A DNA stretch of 64,000 nt from Anodontia alba (lineage: Eukaryota; Mollusca; Bivalvia; Lucinida; Lucinidae): the NCBI GenBank assembly GCA_964016985.1, contig OZ024821.1, forward strand, positions 91,874,093 to 91,938,092. Reading direction: 5' to 3'. Shown piece by piece: positions 50,904 through 60,997 of the stretch (position 1 is its first letter; the number at the start of each line of letters is the position of its first letter). The position numbers and the translations under genes were made by a program. The notes under the pieces were generated by a model. It did not search any database. It was not told where the DNA came from and was given only the letters and a program-made list of their open reading frames with translations.

Positions 50904-51117
50904 TTAACCCTTGCCATGCTGAATAAATTAAGATGCCATGTCCACTTCTAATTTTCAGCCAATAAGACCACTTGATCCAAGTTGCTGATACAAATTCAAA
51001 TACTTAATGACAAACCATGTAGATCCATATCAGTTGGCTTCTTCAGAAGCCAACTGATCTGGATCTGCACTGTTTGCAAAGTCAGGGTATATCTGGGTTC
51101 AGCAGCACTAGGGTTAA
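50904..51117. mobile_element. F1 element, complete
   Basis: TTAACCCTTGCCATGCTGAA to AGCAGCACTAGGGTTAA. Tip TTGGCTTCTTCAGAAGCCAA. Confidence 0.92.
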
Positions 51118-51150
51118 ATTGCAAAAGTAAATACTGCACAAGTTCAGTCT

Positions 51151-51358
51151 TTAATCCTTAAAGCGACAATCACAGCTACAACAGACCACACTTTTACATA
51201 ATTATTCTTTTTTAAAATTATTTTTCATAGGAAATAGGTCTTGACATTTCATGCAAAAGATTCACATGAAATGTCAAGACTTATTACTATGAAAATGAAA
51301 AAAAATATAACAGAATGCCGTCTGTAACAAATTTTGCTTGGTGCTTAAAAAGAGTTAG
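51151..51358. mobile_element. F3 element
   Basis: TTAATCCTTAAAGCGACAAT to GTGCTTAAAAAGAGTTAG; TTGACATTTCATGCAAAAGA with CACATGAAATGTCAAGAC. Confidence 0.85.
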
Positions 51359-51708
51359 GTGTAGATTATTTCTATTACTATAACCACATTCAGCCCAATG
51401 TCTGCACTGTGCACTTAGTTCTTTTCAAAATTACTGGAAAAACTGGCAGTAAAATATCCATCTCATAAGGGCACAGTTCAAGGGCTTCATGAGAGGAATA
51501 TTTAATAATGCTTAAGCAATATTTTTTTCTGATTTTTCTTTGTGAAAGCATATGTTATTGGTACTCATTTGAAATGCCTCATCTAGTGAATTTGAGATCT
51601 TACCCATGTACTGGTAAAATGTGTAAAATAGAAGTGAAAAGAACTTCATCACACCCAATCTTCACCACACCCAAACAAAAATGCAATTTTGTGTCAAACC
51701 AAAAACTC
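51359..51708. other. Region without recognised gene
   Basis: A K4-like scrap (GTTATTGGTACTCATTTGAA) near 51553. Otherwise unassigned. Confidence 0.4.
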
Positions 51709-51915
51709 CTAATCCTTAAAACGCCAAGCAAAATTTGTAGCAGACGGCATTGGATTTTTTTTTTCAGAGAAAACAAGTCCTGACATTTCATGTGAATCAT
51801 CTGCTTGGCAGATGATTCACATGAAATGTCAAGGCTTGTTTTCTCTGAAAAATAAACAAAAAAAAAAAAAAAAAAAATGTAGCCTGCTGCAGTTGTGACT
51901 GGCGCTTTAAGTTAA
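51709..51915. mobile_element. F3 element, complete
   Basis: CTAATCCTTAAAACGCCAAG to CTGGCGCTTTAAGTTAA. Near-perfect hairpin of more than 40 bp per arm, tip TCTGCTTGGCAGA. Confidence 0.92.
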
Positions 51916-51937
51916 CTGCTTTGCTGAGCATGAATAC

Positions 51938-52115
51938 ATAGCTCTAGATAAGAGGGATATCAAGATATTTTTTGTCCTTATTTCTACACTAAAATATTTC
52001 TCCAATAAAATATATGTTAGAAGTGCCTTGGTGGGGCGCTTCTAACAGGTACCCACAGCATGTTTTCAAGAAGAATTAGAAATAAGAAATATATCAATAC
52101 TTTAAAGCTGTAAAA
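51938..52115. mobile_element. F8 element
   Basis: CATAGCTCTAGATAAGAGGG at the left; GTTAGAAGTGCCTTGG / GGGGCGCTTCTAACAGGTAC at the centre. Right end decayed. Confidence 0.75.
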
Positions 52116-52155
52116 AAAAAAGTATATAAGTAGTATAAATAAAAACGTAAAACGA

Positions 52156-52760
52156 TAATACCCTGCCATTATCATGTTGTGGGCAGATAACTCTGTCAAA
52201 AATTGATGAAATTTGCCCATTAGCAATCCCAAACCAGATCTCTTTAATATCAATACATGTACCAAGTTTGGTTAAAATCCCTTTACATTTACCCAAGTTA
52301 TTGTCCGGAAATGAAAATATGGGCGTGTCTCGGGCAGATAACTCTGTCAAAACTTGACCAAATTTCCCAACAGCAATCCCAAACCAGATCTCCACAATAT
52401 CAACCAATGCACATACCAAGTTTGGTGAAAATCCTTTGATGTTTACTCAAGTTATCATCCGGAAATGAAATACGGACGGACGGACGACTCACAGACGGAC
52501 ATTCTAGTATTTCGAGTTAAGGAGCTACCTCAATGTTACATTTCTATAGGGATTTAGGGGCTACTCAAATTTGGTTTAGGGGCTAGCTAATGCATTTTAA
52601 ATGGAATAAACCTCAAAATACCTCATAATTATGTCCAAAATAGCCCCTAAACCTTGGATGTTCGCCCAGACAGATGGAAAGACACACAGATGTCCAACGT
52701 GAATAATAATACCTCACCACTATCATGTGGCGGGGTATAAACATTAGTGGCGGGGTATAA
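52156..52760. mobile_element. Element with two ~170-bp units (M4)
   Basis: ATAATACCCTGCCATTATCA and CTATCATGTGGCGGGGTATA are inverted ends. Inside, GGGCAGATAACTCTGTCAAA occurs at 52178 and 52332, each followed by AGCAATCCCAAACCAGATCT and ATCCGGAAATGAAA-like text. No ORF. The superfamily is not recognised. Confidence 0.7.
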
Positions 52761-52765
52761 AAAGT

Positions 52766-52988
52766 GTATAAGGAGCATGGTAGTGCAGTGTTTGGTGCAT
52801 TGGTCTCTGGTGCTAGAGGTCCTGGGTTCAAATCCCCCCTTGGGATGGGAAATTGTTTTGGTCTGAAGATGCTCCTTTAGTATCACTGGCAGGGATGAGG
52901 TGATACAGTTCAACATCCTTCAGATCAAGATATTAACAGGAGGGCCCTTGTGCAGTGAGAGCCATCCCCTGAGCAGGTCTACTTCTGA
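52766..52988 (+). mobile_element. tRNA-derived SINE, second family
   Basis: GGTAGTGCAGTGTTTGG resembles an A box and CTGGGTTCAAATCCCC a B box, about 40 bases apart. The body (ATGCTCCTTTAGTATCACTG, GTGATACAGTTCAACATCC) differs from the other SINE family. No duplication identified. Confidence 0.72.
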
Positions 52989-53005
52989 AACAAAATCACT
53001 TCTTA

Positions 53006-53233
53006 TTAGCCCATTGTAGACTGAATAGACTCTCCCACGATATATATTGGAAGAGTCTAATTTCAATTTTAAGTACACCCAGCTAGGATATTTACATATT
53101 CCTAGAGAAAAATGGCTAAACTATTAGCAAACAGTAGAGACCCTGATTAGATGCCGCATTCTGCGGCATCTGATCTGGGTCTGCACTGTTTGCCAATTAC
53201 CCTTTTATGGGTCTCCTAACTACAATGCGTTAG
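53006..53233. mobile_element. F4 element with TTAG duplications
   Basis: TTAGCCCATTGTAGACTGAA to CTACAATGCGTTAG; both flanks TTAG. Hairpin GAGACCCTGATTAGATGCCG / CGGCATCTGATCTGGGTCTG. Confidence 0.9.
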
Positions 53234-53699
53234 TGGTCCATTCTGGAAAACTGACTCCTTGCGGGTAATGGTCATTACGATCAACTACAGTAGAGAAGAA
53301 TTAGCTATGTGTGCATGGATTTGGAATATGAATAAAATAATTGAAAGTTGCCTCTGTAAGATGGGGTGAATATATTTGAACATCTTCTGGATAAAGTGAA
53401 AGACAAACACAAACAATGGTGATGCATTCTCACCTTTTTAAAACGACAAGGACAGTTATACTTCAGACACACAAACTGAAAAATAAGACATTACAGCTAT
53501 ACTATTTTACTTTGAGTTACTATTATTCTGTCTAAGGCCATAGTTGATTATTGTTGTTTGTTTGTTTTTGTTTTTTTTTTACCAATCTCATCTGCCATTG
53601 GACTTTTTCAAAAAGAGGAAAAATAACCACAAATTACTGTATCAATTTTGTTTTCTCATCACTGCTCCAGTTCAAAAATTTGAGTCAGTCCTAGTTAAT
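53234..53699. other. Region without recognised gene
   Basis: No family or exon recognised. Confidence 0.4.
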
Positions 53700-53855
53700 A
53701 AATCCTTGCCCACTTTTCGTTTTTTCTCCAGAAAATAGGGTTTTGACATTTGATTTCATGCTATCTGTCTTATTCACATAAAATGTCAAAAATATTTAGG
53801 GGAAAAAAAAAGAAAAATATTTTAAAATGTTGTCTGCTGCTCTTAAAGATTATAT
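53700..53855. mobile_element. K2-core element, decayed F5 type
   Basis: TCCAGAAAATAGGGTTTTGA, CATTTGATTTCATGC, TTCACATAAAATGTCAAAAA and GTTGTCTGCTGCTCTTAAAG. Ends lost. Confidence 0.6.
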
Positions 53856-53861
53856 CCTGCC

Positions 53862-54068
53862 TTAACCCTTGTCCTGCTGAACCCGGATGCCTTTGCAAAC
53901 AGTGTAAATCCAGATCAGTTGGCTTCTGAAGAAGCCAACTGATCTGGATCTGCACTGTTTGTCATTAAGTTTGTGAATTTATAGCAAAAATCAGGATCAA
54001 GTGTTCTGATTGGCTGAAAATTAGTAGTGGGTGTGGCATCTTAATTTATTCAGCAGGACAAGGGTTAA
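53862..54068. mobile_element. F1 element, complete
   Basis: TTAACCCTTGTCCTGCTGAA to CAGCAGGACAAGGGTTAA, very well matched ends. Tip TTGGCTTCTGAAGAAGCCAA. Confidence 0.93.
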
Positions 54069-54805
54069 CACCTTTCCCTTGCCCTTTTCAAATATAAACA
54101 GATGAAACTATTTATAATTTAGAGCTTGATAAGAGGGCTCATAATCAGCATCTTGTCAGCATTTATACTGTCATTCTGTTTGCAAATAGTGTCAAACACC
54201 CCTTCAAGAACAACTGCCTTTTGCAAAAATGAATTTTAGACATACAGCAAAAATGCCAGTAACAGTCACCTCTATTTAGTAGCCACCTGCACATGACAAA
54301 TAAGCATTATTATTATTTTTTTTTTTTTAGAAAATAATCCATTTCACTTGACTACCTGAACTGGTTGAATGACAAACAGTGCAGATCCTTATCTGGGTAT
54401 ACACTGTTTGTTTAAGCTCTTCGTCTCTTATCTCCAAATAAATTTATCCATGGGAATAAAAAAAAAAGAAGAAAAAAGAAGCTCTTCATCTCAATAATTA
54501 TAGTAAATATGGTAATTTGATGTTTTAAGGCTAGACACTTTTGTGTTTCAATGGCACTAATGTGATTTTCAGCTGTAAATTATTTGTGAACCACTTACAA
54601 ACTTACGCACAACAGTAAATAAGAAATAAGATGTTTTTCATTTTGTTTTTTTTTTTTTTCCAACCAAAATGCACTATCCAGCCCTGCTTTCTCCCCTTCC
54701 CCCTCCCCCTCCTCCGATCCCTCCACCTACACATATATAACAGAAGAATCCAAACACATCAAATGTTCAGAACTTTAGACAGCAGGAATATCTAGATATG
54801 ATGCC
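54069..54805. other. Region without recognised gene
   Basis: A K1 scrap at 54370-54410 (GACAAACAGTGCAGATCC) and a pyrimidine-rich stretch at 54690-54730. No exon recognised. Confidence 0.4.
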
Positions 54806-55026
54806 TTTGTAGTCGGGAGACTCGTAAAAAGGTACTTGGCAAACAGTGCAGACCCAGATCAGACACCGCAGAATGTGGCGTCTGATCAGGGTCTCCACTG
54901 TTTGCAAATAGTTCAACCATTTTTCTCTAGGAATATGTAAATCTTATAGCCTCACCACCCTAAAACTGAAATTGGACTCTTCTAATATATAGTGTGGGAG
55001 AGTCTATTCAGTATATAATGGGTTAA
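54806..55026. mobile_element. F4 element, left end clipped
   Basis: GTAGTCGGGAGACTCGTAAA to ATAATGGGTTAA. Hairpin GCAGACCCAGATCAGACACC / GGCGTCTGATCAGGGTCTCC. Confidence 0.88.
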
Positions 55027-55226
55027 ACCATATTTGAACAGCAAAAGCCAAGTTCAGTCTGAGCATTGGCACAATCTGATAAGGGCCGATATCACAATAA
55101 GTCATGTGACGATGAAGGCCCTTGGGATGCTTGCAGATAACAAAGGCTCTGATTAGACTGCAGGAATGCGAAGGCTGATCTGGGCATTTCGATGCCATAT
55201 AACATGAAAGTCTATTTCACACATTC
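55027..55226. other. Short unassigned stretch
   Basis: Loose GATCAG hairpin pieces at 55130-55190 (AACAAAGGCTCTGATTAGAC). Confidence 0.4.
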
Positions 55227-55228
55227 TA

Positions 55229-55601
55229 CAGTCAAACCTCAATAGCTCGAACACTGATGGCTCGTTTACCATGGCTTATTTGAACTCATTTTTGAGTCCC
55301 TACGAAATTCTTCCGCTAGCTCAAGAAAACAAATATTTAGGGAAATTTTCTTATTTTATTATGAAATTGTATGTTGTGTGTACTCATTAGAATTGCCTCA
55401 TTGAGACAATTCTAATGAGTACACTCAACATATAATTATTGTGAAGGAAATAAAAAAAAATCCCTAAATTATCGCTATTTGCTTCCTGAGCTGGCACCAT
55501 GATTAACCCTCAGTGGCTCGAACTACCCATGTCTCGAACTACCCATGTCTCGAACAATTTTCTATGGTCCCAAAGATGTTCGAGCCATTGAAGTTCGACT
55601 G
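55229..55601. mobile_element. F9 element, complete, TA-flanked
   Basis: CAGTCAAACCTCAATAGCTC and GAGCCATTGAAGTTCGACTG are terminal inverted repeats, with TA on each side as in Tc1/mariner/pogo-type insertions. K4-like core GTACTCATTAGAATTGCCTC / GACAATTCTAATGAGTACAC. A 17-base unit with CTCGAACTACCCATGT is doubled near 55517-55550. Confidence 0.85.
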
Positions 55602-55637
55602 TATATATTGCCTTTATTTCTCCTGTCCATGTTGTGG

Positions 55638-56010
55638 ACCGTATTCTACCTAATTACTGCACATGCTCCTAGACGCATATTCAAGCAAATTAGTAGTCTT
55701 TAGATTACAGACTGTAAACTTTTATCCACTTCTTTATACAAACATATATTGTTGGTACTCATTTAAATTGCCTCAACAAGTCAAGGCAATTTTTAAATGA
55801 GTACCAACAACAAATGCTTTTATAAAGAAATCAGATATATAAGTATCATTAAGTCAGATATATAAGTATCATACGCCCACTCATGAAGTTCTCTGCTGAC
55901 CTGATCTTTCTATAAAGTGTACCCATATGAGGAAAATATTTTACTACAAGTTTTTCTAGTGATTTTTGAAAATCCCATGCACACAGTATGGTAATGAGGT
56001 GGAATACCAT
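55638..56010. mobile_element. F10 element
   Basis: ACCGTATTCTACCTAATTAC to GTAATGAGGTGGAATACC. Core TGTTGGTACTCATTTAAATT / ATTTTTAAATGAGTACCAAC. CAGATATATAAGTATCAT is tandemly doubled at 55831-55872. Confidence 0.83.
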
Positions 56011-56068
56011 AATTTAAACTGAGACAATGCATTGTGGGACTACTCTAATGAGCAAGAACAGCTTTCCT

Positions 56069-56282
56069 TTAACCCATTGTAGTCTGAATGAACTATTGGA
56101 AGATTCTAATTTCGATTTTAGGTATGTAAGTCTAAGTGATTTAGATATTCCTACTGAAAAATGATTGAACTATTTTCAAACAGTGGAGACCCTGATCAGA
56201 TGCCACATTCAGTGGTGTCAGATCTGGGTCTGCACTGTTTGCCAATTACCCTTTTAGGGGTCTCCAGACTACAATGGGTTAA
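56069..56282. mobile_element. F4 element
   Basis: TTAACCCATTGTAGTCTGAA to CTACAATGGGTTAA. K1 arms GTGGAGACCCTGATCAGATG and GATCTGGGTCTGCACTG. Confidence 0.9.
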
Positions 56283-56321
56283 GGAGAAACAAGAAATAAT
56301 ATAGATGATATATGATTTCTC

Positions 56322-56505
56322 CAGATAAGGCACCTTTTTCAACCAAAAAGTGTTGATATTTTTCTAATTTCTGCATGAAAACATATGTTGTGGGTACTTA
56401 CTAGAAGCTGCTCAGCAAGGTGCTTTTGATAAGTACCCACAACATATGTTTTCATGCAGAAATAAGAAAAATATTTCCCTGATACCCCTCAGCTGGAGTT
56501 ATGTT
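56322..56505. mobile_element. F8 element
   Basis: TCTCCAGATAAGGCACC at the left; ATGTTGTGGGTACTTACTAG with TTGATAAGTACCCACAACAT; right end CCCTCAGCTGGAGTTATG. Confidence 0.83.
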
Positions 56506-56616
56506 CAAGCAGAAAATGACCTCATGACGTATTCATTGAGCATAGACTCAGTTCAGCCTGTGCATCCATACAGTCTGATCAGAGGCCCTGCTGGCTGCTT
56601 ACATAATGTAGGGACC

Positions 56617-56850
56617 TTAACCCATTGTACATGTAGTCGGGAGACTCGTAAAAGGGTACTTGGCAAACAGTGCAAACCCAGATCAGACGCCGCAGAATGA
56701 GGTGTCTGATCAGGGTATCCACTGTTTGCAAATAGTTTAGCCATTTTTTTCTCTAAGAATATGTAAATCTCAGCCGGGTGTACCTAAAATTGAAATTGGA
56801 CTCTTCCAGTATATAGTGTGGGAGAGTCTATTCCATATACAATGGGTTAA
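56617..56850. mobile_element. F4 element, complete
   Basis: TTAACCCATTGTACATGTAG to ATACAATGGGTTAA. Hairpin GCAAACCCAGATCAGACGCC / GGTGTCTGATCAGGGTATCC. Confidence 0.9.
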
Positions 56851-57237
56851 ACATTCATTTAGTGAATACCTGTTGCACTGCAAAAAACTTTTGCAATTTG
56901 TAGCTTTCTTTCCTAGAAGAGTTTCTTGCATGCCAAAGAAAATTGGTTTTTCAGTTTACTGGTATATACAGTGAAAAACTTATCTTTAATTGAATGGTCA
57001 TTCAGTACAGTAACTCATAATATTTACCCTGTCAAGTCATTCAAAACCAGTAGTTATTTTTTCTTAACCATAACTTCACTTAACTGTGTAATTTTAGTAT
57101 GTCATAGAAAAGAAAGACAATTAAACATCCATACAGAGGTTAAACAGATAATAAACCAACAAACTTAGGTAAATTTTGTCTAGACAGAAAAGATTTTATA
57201 AGCTGTGTTGAGCTTACTTTTTTTTTTTTTGTAATTT
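56851..57237. other. Region without recognised gene
   Basis: No family or exon recognised. Confidence 0.4.
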
Positions 57238-57361
57238 TTAACCCTTAAAGTGCCAATCACAACTCCAGCAGATGACATTTTGAAAGTTTCTTTTTTTATT
57301 ATTATTTTTTTTTTTTCAGATAAATTAAGACTTGACATTTCATGTGAGTCCTCTGTTAGGC
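57238..57361. mobile_element. F3 left half
   Basis: TTAACCCTTAAAGTGCCAAT, CAGCAGATGACATTTTG and CTTGACATTTCATGTGAGTC. Breaks off after the hairpin tip. Confidence 0.82.
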
Positions 57362-57462
57362 AGTCAAAGTCTTAGTTTCCAATAAGTACCTCTAAATGAC
57401 ACTCATAAGATTGAAATGGCATCCTGTAACATTCTCGTATCTTCGACTGCTCCAAGTGGCCA

Positions 57463-57625
57463 TTAAATGCCATTCAAAATTGTAGCAGATGATTGTTTTC
57501 CTTTATTTTTTCCAAAAATAAAGCTTGACAATTCACAGCAGACAATTCACATGAAATGTCAATTCTAATTTTCTTGGGTAAATAAATGGGAATGTAGTCT
57601 GCTGCTGATGTGAATAACACTAAGG
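57463..57625. mobile_element. F3-like element, decayed
   Basis: TTAAATGCCATTCAAAATTG, AAAAATAAAGCTTGACAATT, CACATGAAATGTCAATTC and GTAGTCTGCTGCTGATGTG. Confidence 0.65.
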
Positions 57626-57710
57626 TGGATAACAAACATATTATTACTACAGTAAAGTGATCTGATGCTCTGTATCATATCTTGTGGATGTTACTATACA
57701 GGATCACATG

Positions 57711-58368
57711 TAGACTGGCTCCAGTCTCCAGTGACTAAATATTCATTCTTATAATCATGTTTGATAATACCAAAGTTTGTTTGTGTTGAGGTTTTACGGC
57801 CCAGTCAACCCAATGGGTTCATGTCGAGCATGGTCAGTCTACCTAACCACATGTTTACTGGGCAGGCTTAGTCCTCTAAGCGGTTAACCAGTGTTGTGTA
57901 CATTCTTTCGCCAGAAACTGACAACTGCCCTTCTTGAATCAGCGGAAGGGAGAGAATGACCGTAGAAAATATTTCACGATCAATCTCCACGAAAGAATGG
58001 TGCCGACCTTGGCGCGGGTTGAACCCGCGACCTCCTGGTCTCCAGGCGCATCCAATTGAGCCACCGAGGCCGGTAATAATACCAAAGTAGTATCCTGACT
58101 GGTCACTAGTTTAGAGAAACTTAACTCTGCTAAAAGGTTAAACTGATAAGAATTTATGACTGACCAGCAAGCAGTTGGGTAAGAATATTTATCAGGAGTT
58201 ATGCATACTGGTATCTAAAATAAAACCAAAATAATATCATGACTATAAAGGCTGGTCACTAATGACCAGCCTTTATAGTCATGATATTATTTTGGTTTTA
58301 TTTTAGTGGATTATCTAACAGGATTGTAAAAATAAATATTTAGTCACTGGAGACTGGAGCCAGTCTAG
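57711..58368. mobile_element. F11 element split by a SINE
   Basis: TAGACTGGCTCCAGTCTCC at the left, GGAGACTGGAGCCAGTCTA at the right. The central hairpin ATGACTATAAAGGCTGGTCA / TGACCAGCCTTTATAGTCAT is perfect over about 36 bases per arm (58222-58306). Confidence 0.9.
57776..58075 (-). mobile_element. tRNA-derived SINE, complete, with 12-bp duplication
   Basis: Reverse strand: head with A box GTGGCTCAATTGGATG and B box GGTTCAACCC, body with GAAATATTTTCTACGGTCAT, tail CCTCAACACAAACAAA. ATAATACCAAAG occurs at 57764-57775 and 58076-58087. Best copy of the family in this window (300 bp). Confidence 0.93.
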
Positions 58369-58437
58369 ATCACCTGTGACACAAGGATCTTGTGTAATAC
58401 TGTGATATAGGAACATACACATGATGATACAGAGTGT

Positions 58438-58685
58438 CTGGGCCCAGTTAATCAAAGCGTCGTTAGCTTAACGAACTCGTTAAGGGTCATTTCGTGAACT
58501 GTTTTAATGGATTCAATATACAATACTCTGACATTTTTTGCTGAAAAAATGTGAGTAGCTTTTGCACTGCAAAAGCTACTCACATTTTTTCAGCAAAAAA
58601 TTTCAGCATATACGCGTATCACTCGATCTAAACTTAAACGAATCGTTAACTAACGACGTCGTTAGCTTTGAACAACTGGGCCCTG
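58438..58685. mobile_element. F7 element, complete
   Basis: GGGCCCAGTTAATCAAAGCG to AGCTTTGAACAACTGGGCCC. Tip GTAGCTTTTGCACTGCAAAA and its partner are perfect. Confidence 0.92.
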
Positions 58686-58787
58686 ATCACCTTACTATAT
58701 TTATCTGAAAATTTATAAGTCAGAAATGAGCCCATTTTCATGTTTGACTAACTTTTCATTTGCATTGAGATATATGTGTCATGGCAG

Positions 58788-59000
58788 TTAAGGCTTAGCA
58801 CTCTTGGTAAAATTTTCAGCAGACAACATAAAAAACATTTTTTCTTATTTTTCCCAGAAAACAGGTTTTGACATTTCATGCTAATTGTCTCCAATGGAGA
58901 CAATCTGCATGAAAATTCAAAAGATGTATTCTGGGAAAAATAAGAAAAACATCATCAATTTGTTATCTGCTGAATTAGCCCAGAGAAAAGTAATGGTTAA
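58788..59000. mobile_element. F5 element, complete
   Basis: TTAAGGCTTAGCACTCTTGG to GTAATGGTTAA. Hairpin tip AATTGTCTCCAATGGAGACA; arms well matched. Confidence 0.9.
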
Positions 59001-59231
59001 TAATAATCTATTCAGTAATACCTCTAGAACCAAACACCCACTATCCCCAGTATTTCTACAAATTTGGGGAAACATGAGGTTTATTCTTAGTTTCTATAAC
59101 AATACCATATTTTGCTTAGGTACTAGGTAGGATTGCACTATATGCTCAGGCTATTTGCCTGGGTATTAGGGTAAATATGGTAAGCAAAAAATGTGTATGT
59201 TTTTTTATGGAGAAATGAGCAAAATATTCAT
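59001..59231. other. Short region with an F6 deletion derivative
   Basis: 59099-59181: ACCATATTTTGCTTAGGTAC and GGTATTAGGGTAAATATGG are F6 ends with most of the core missing. Confidence 0.5.
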
Positions 59232-59479
59232 CTGGGCCCAGTTGTTCAAAACTAACGATGTCGTTAGTTAACGATTCGTTAAAATTTACATCGAGTGATA
59301 CGCAAATATGCTGAAATTTTTGGCTGAAAAAATGTGAGTAGCTTTTGCAGTGCAAAAGCTACTCACATTTTTTCAGCAAAAAATGTCAGAATATTGTATA
59401 TTGAATCCGCTAAAACAGTTAACGAAATGACCCTTAACGAGCTCGTTAAGCTAACGACGCTTTGAACAACTGGGCCCTG
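59232..59479. mobile_element. F7 element, complete
   Basis: GGGCCCAGTTGTTCAAAACT to GCTTTGAACAACTGGGCCC. Very similar to the copy 800 bp to the left, in inverse orientation. Confidence 0.92.
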
Positions 59480-59693
59480 ATATACATCTTACCCCTCTTA
59501 ACTGGAATATGGATAACAATTAAAATCAGTGATTCTGATGAAAAATCTCTACCTAGGCCTGCATTTTAATTAACTGAACAGGATACAAATGAGCAATAAT
59601 ATGTATGATTTATCGGCAGAAGTCTGTAGCTACGTCAGTACTATACGGAATGTATTTCCAGGCAAAACTAAAACTGCATGTATTTACAGTAGG

Positions 59694-60081
59694 TTAACCC
59701 TTATCTTGCCTTTCGCGACAATAGTCGCGCTGGCGGGGTCTGCCAGCTCAAAAGCCCGTCATACTTACAATATACCACATGCAACCATTCAGAGCAAGTG
59801 TTCTCATACAGGAGTGAACCTACTTTCATACAAACACGCCACTTTTCATTAGATAGTCAGGTGCTGGATTTTACCCACACTAGAAAAGACCGAGAATACC
59901 AAATTTCAAGCTGCCATTAATTTCAGCACTCACTTCAACAGATTGATCAGGCTTTTCTGGAAAAAAAGCCCATAACACCTGAATCATTTCCAGTGAGGAA
60001 TAAGTAGGAATAACAGTAGAACCTATGTATGTCACTCGTTTCATTCACAATAGTGCACAGTAGGCGCTGGGCTCTTGTAAT

Positions 60082-60116
<35 letters not shown>

Positions 60117-60331
60117 TGTCTTAAACGGTTCCCGGTTTACACATGACTGTCACGTGACTTTCTAGTCACGTGACCATTCTTTCTCCGGTAAAATGGCCAC
60201 CTAGGATCGGCAAATTATACGCGAAAATTTCATGAAAATCGAGGTAAATTTCAGGGGGTAATGACTTCTCAAATAGAGGTACCCCCTCTTACAGGCCTGA
60301 TTCATTTTAATTCCGACAAGAGAAGGGTTAA
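59694..60331. mobile_element. F15: long TTAA-flanked element with promoter-like interior
   Basis: TTAACCCTTATCTTGCCTTT and CCGACAAGAGAAGGGTTAA are short inverted ends on TTAA. The 638-bp interior is not palindromic. It holds a run of 30 T (60084-60113), two identical GTCACGTGAC decamers and some CpG-rich text (CGCGACAATAGTCGCG). No ORF. Confidence 0.72.
60149..60174. promoter_or_regulatory. Twin GTCACGTGAC E-box palindromes
   Basis: GTCACGTGAC at 60149-60158 and 60165-60174, six bases apart. The decamer is the ideal site of bHLH-ZIP factors of the USF and TFEB/MITF type. Function here is inferred from sequence alone. Confidence 0.5.
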
Positions 60332-60341
60332 ATAAAGCAGA

Positions 60342-60532
60342 TTAACTCCTAAAGCACCAAGCATAATTTGTAGCAGACATTCAGCATTTTTTTTTTTTTT
60401 TTTATTATTTTTCATAGAAGTCTTGACATTTCATTATTCACATTTCAAGATTTATTTTCTATGAAAACTAATAATAAAAAAGATTTTAAAAGTGTCATCT
60501 GCTGTAGTTGTGACTGGCACTTTAAGGGTTAA
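60342..60532. mobile_element. F3 element
   Basis: TTAACTCCTAAAGCACCAAG to GGCACTTTAAGGGTTAA. Core shortened to CTTGACATTTCATTATTCAC and CATTTCAAG. Confidence 0.85.
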
Positions 60533-60762
60533 CTTGTAAAACAGAAGGCTACACAAGAAAATAGCAGACAAGTATCATGGGAGTTTTCTAAACATCTAAA
60601 AATAAGGTTTGGCATTTCTCAACTTGACAAGGATGATCTCCTTAGGATGTAATTTCAAGCCCTTTTTTTTTTCAGGGACAAAAATTGCCATCTGCAGCCT
60701 TTAAAATCTGCTGTGGGATCAAGGTTAAACTATTACAAATACCTTGGTTACAAGCAATATGG

Positions 60763-60920
60763 TTAACTCTTTGCATTCAGCAATAAATGACAAACAAATG
60801 ACATGTTTTTCATAATTTGTTTTTTTCTCAGAAAATTGTATTTGATTCAAACCCAGTTTTCTGGGAATAATTTCAAAAATTTAAAAAGGACATCTGCCAA
60901 TATGATTATTTAGCATGCCA
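60763..60920. mobile_element. Decayed F5-like element in the first intron
   Basis: TTAACTCTTTGCATTCAGC, TTCTCAGAAAATTGTATTTG, CCCAGTTTTCTGGGAATAA and CATCTGCCAATATGATTATT. Lies just past the splice donor of the 61-kb exon. Confidence 0.5.
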
Positions 60921-60997
60921 AACATCATGTTGGTTACCAAGCTTCCCAGGGTTGATACTATGCATGAATCAAAATTATTACTAGTATTTGTGCATAC

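Noticed and set aside
52823..52834. Functional tRNA gene suggested by GGTTCAAATCC
   Set aside because: The surrounding sequence cannot fold into a full cloverleaf as far as I can see, and it continues into a SINE-like body.
8369..54068. Regularly recurring ~65-bp palindromes (K1 core) as a CRISPR-like array
   Set aside because: Copies are dispersed at irregular distances, lie inside transposon ends and have no spacers.
60881..60997. Continuation of the 61-kb ORF past the donor as coding sequence
   Set aside because: The 38 extra codons run into a decayed F5 repeat and differ in composition; the GTATGC donor fits better.
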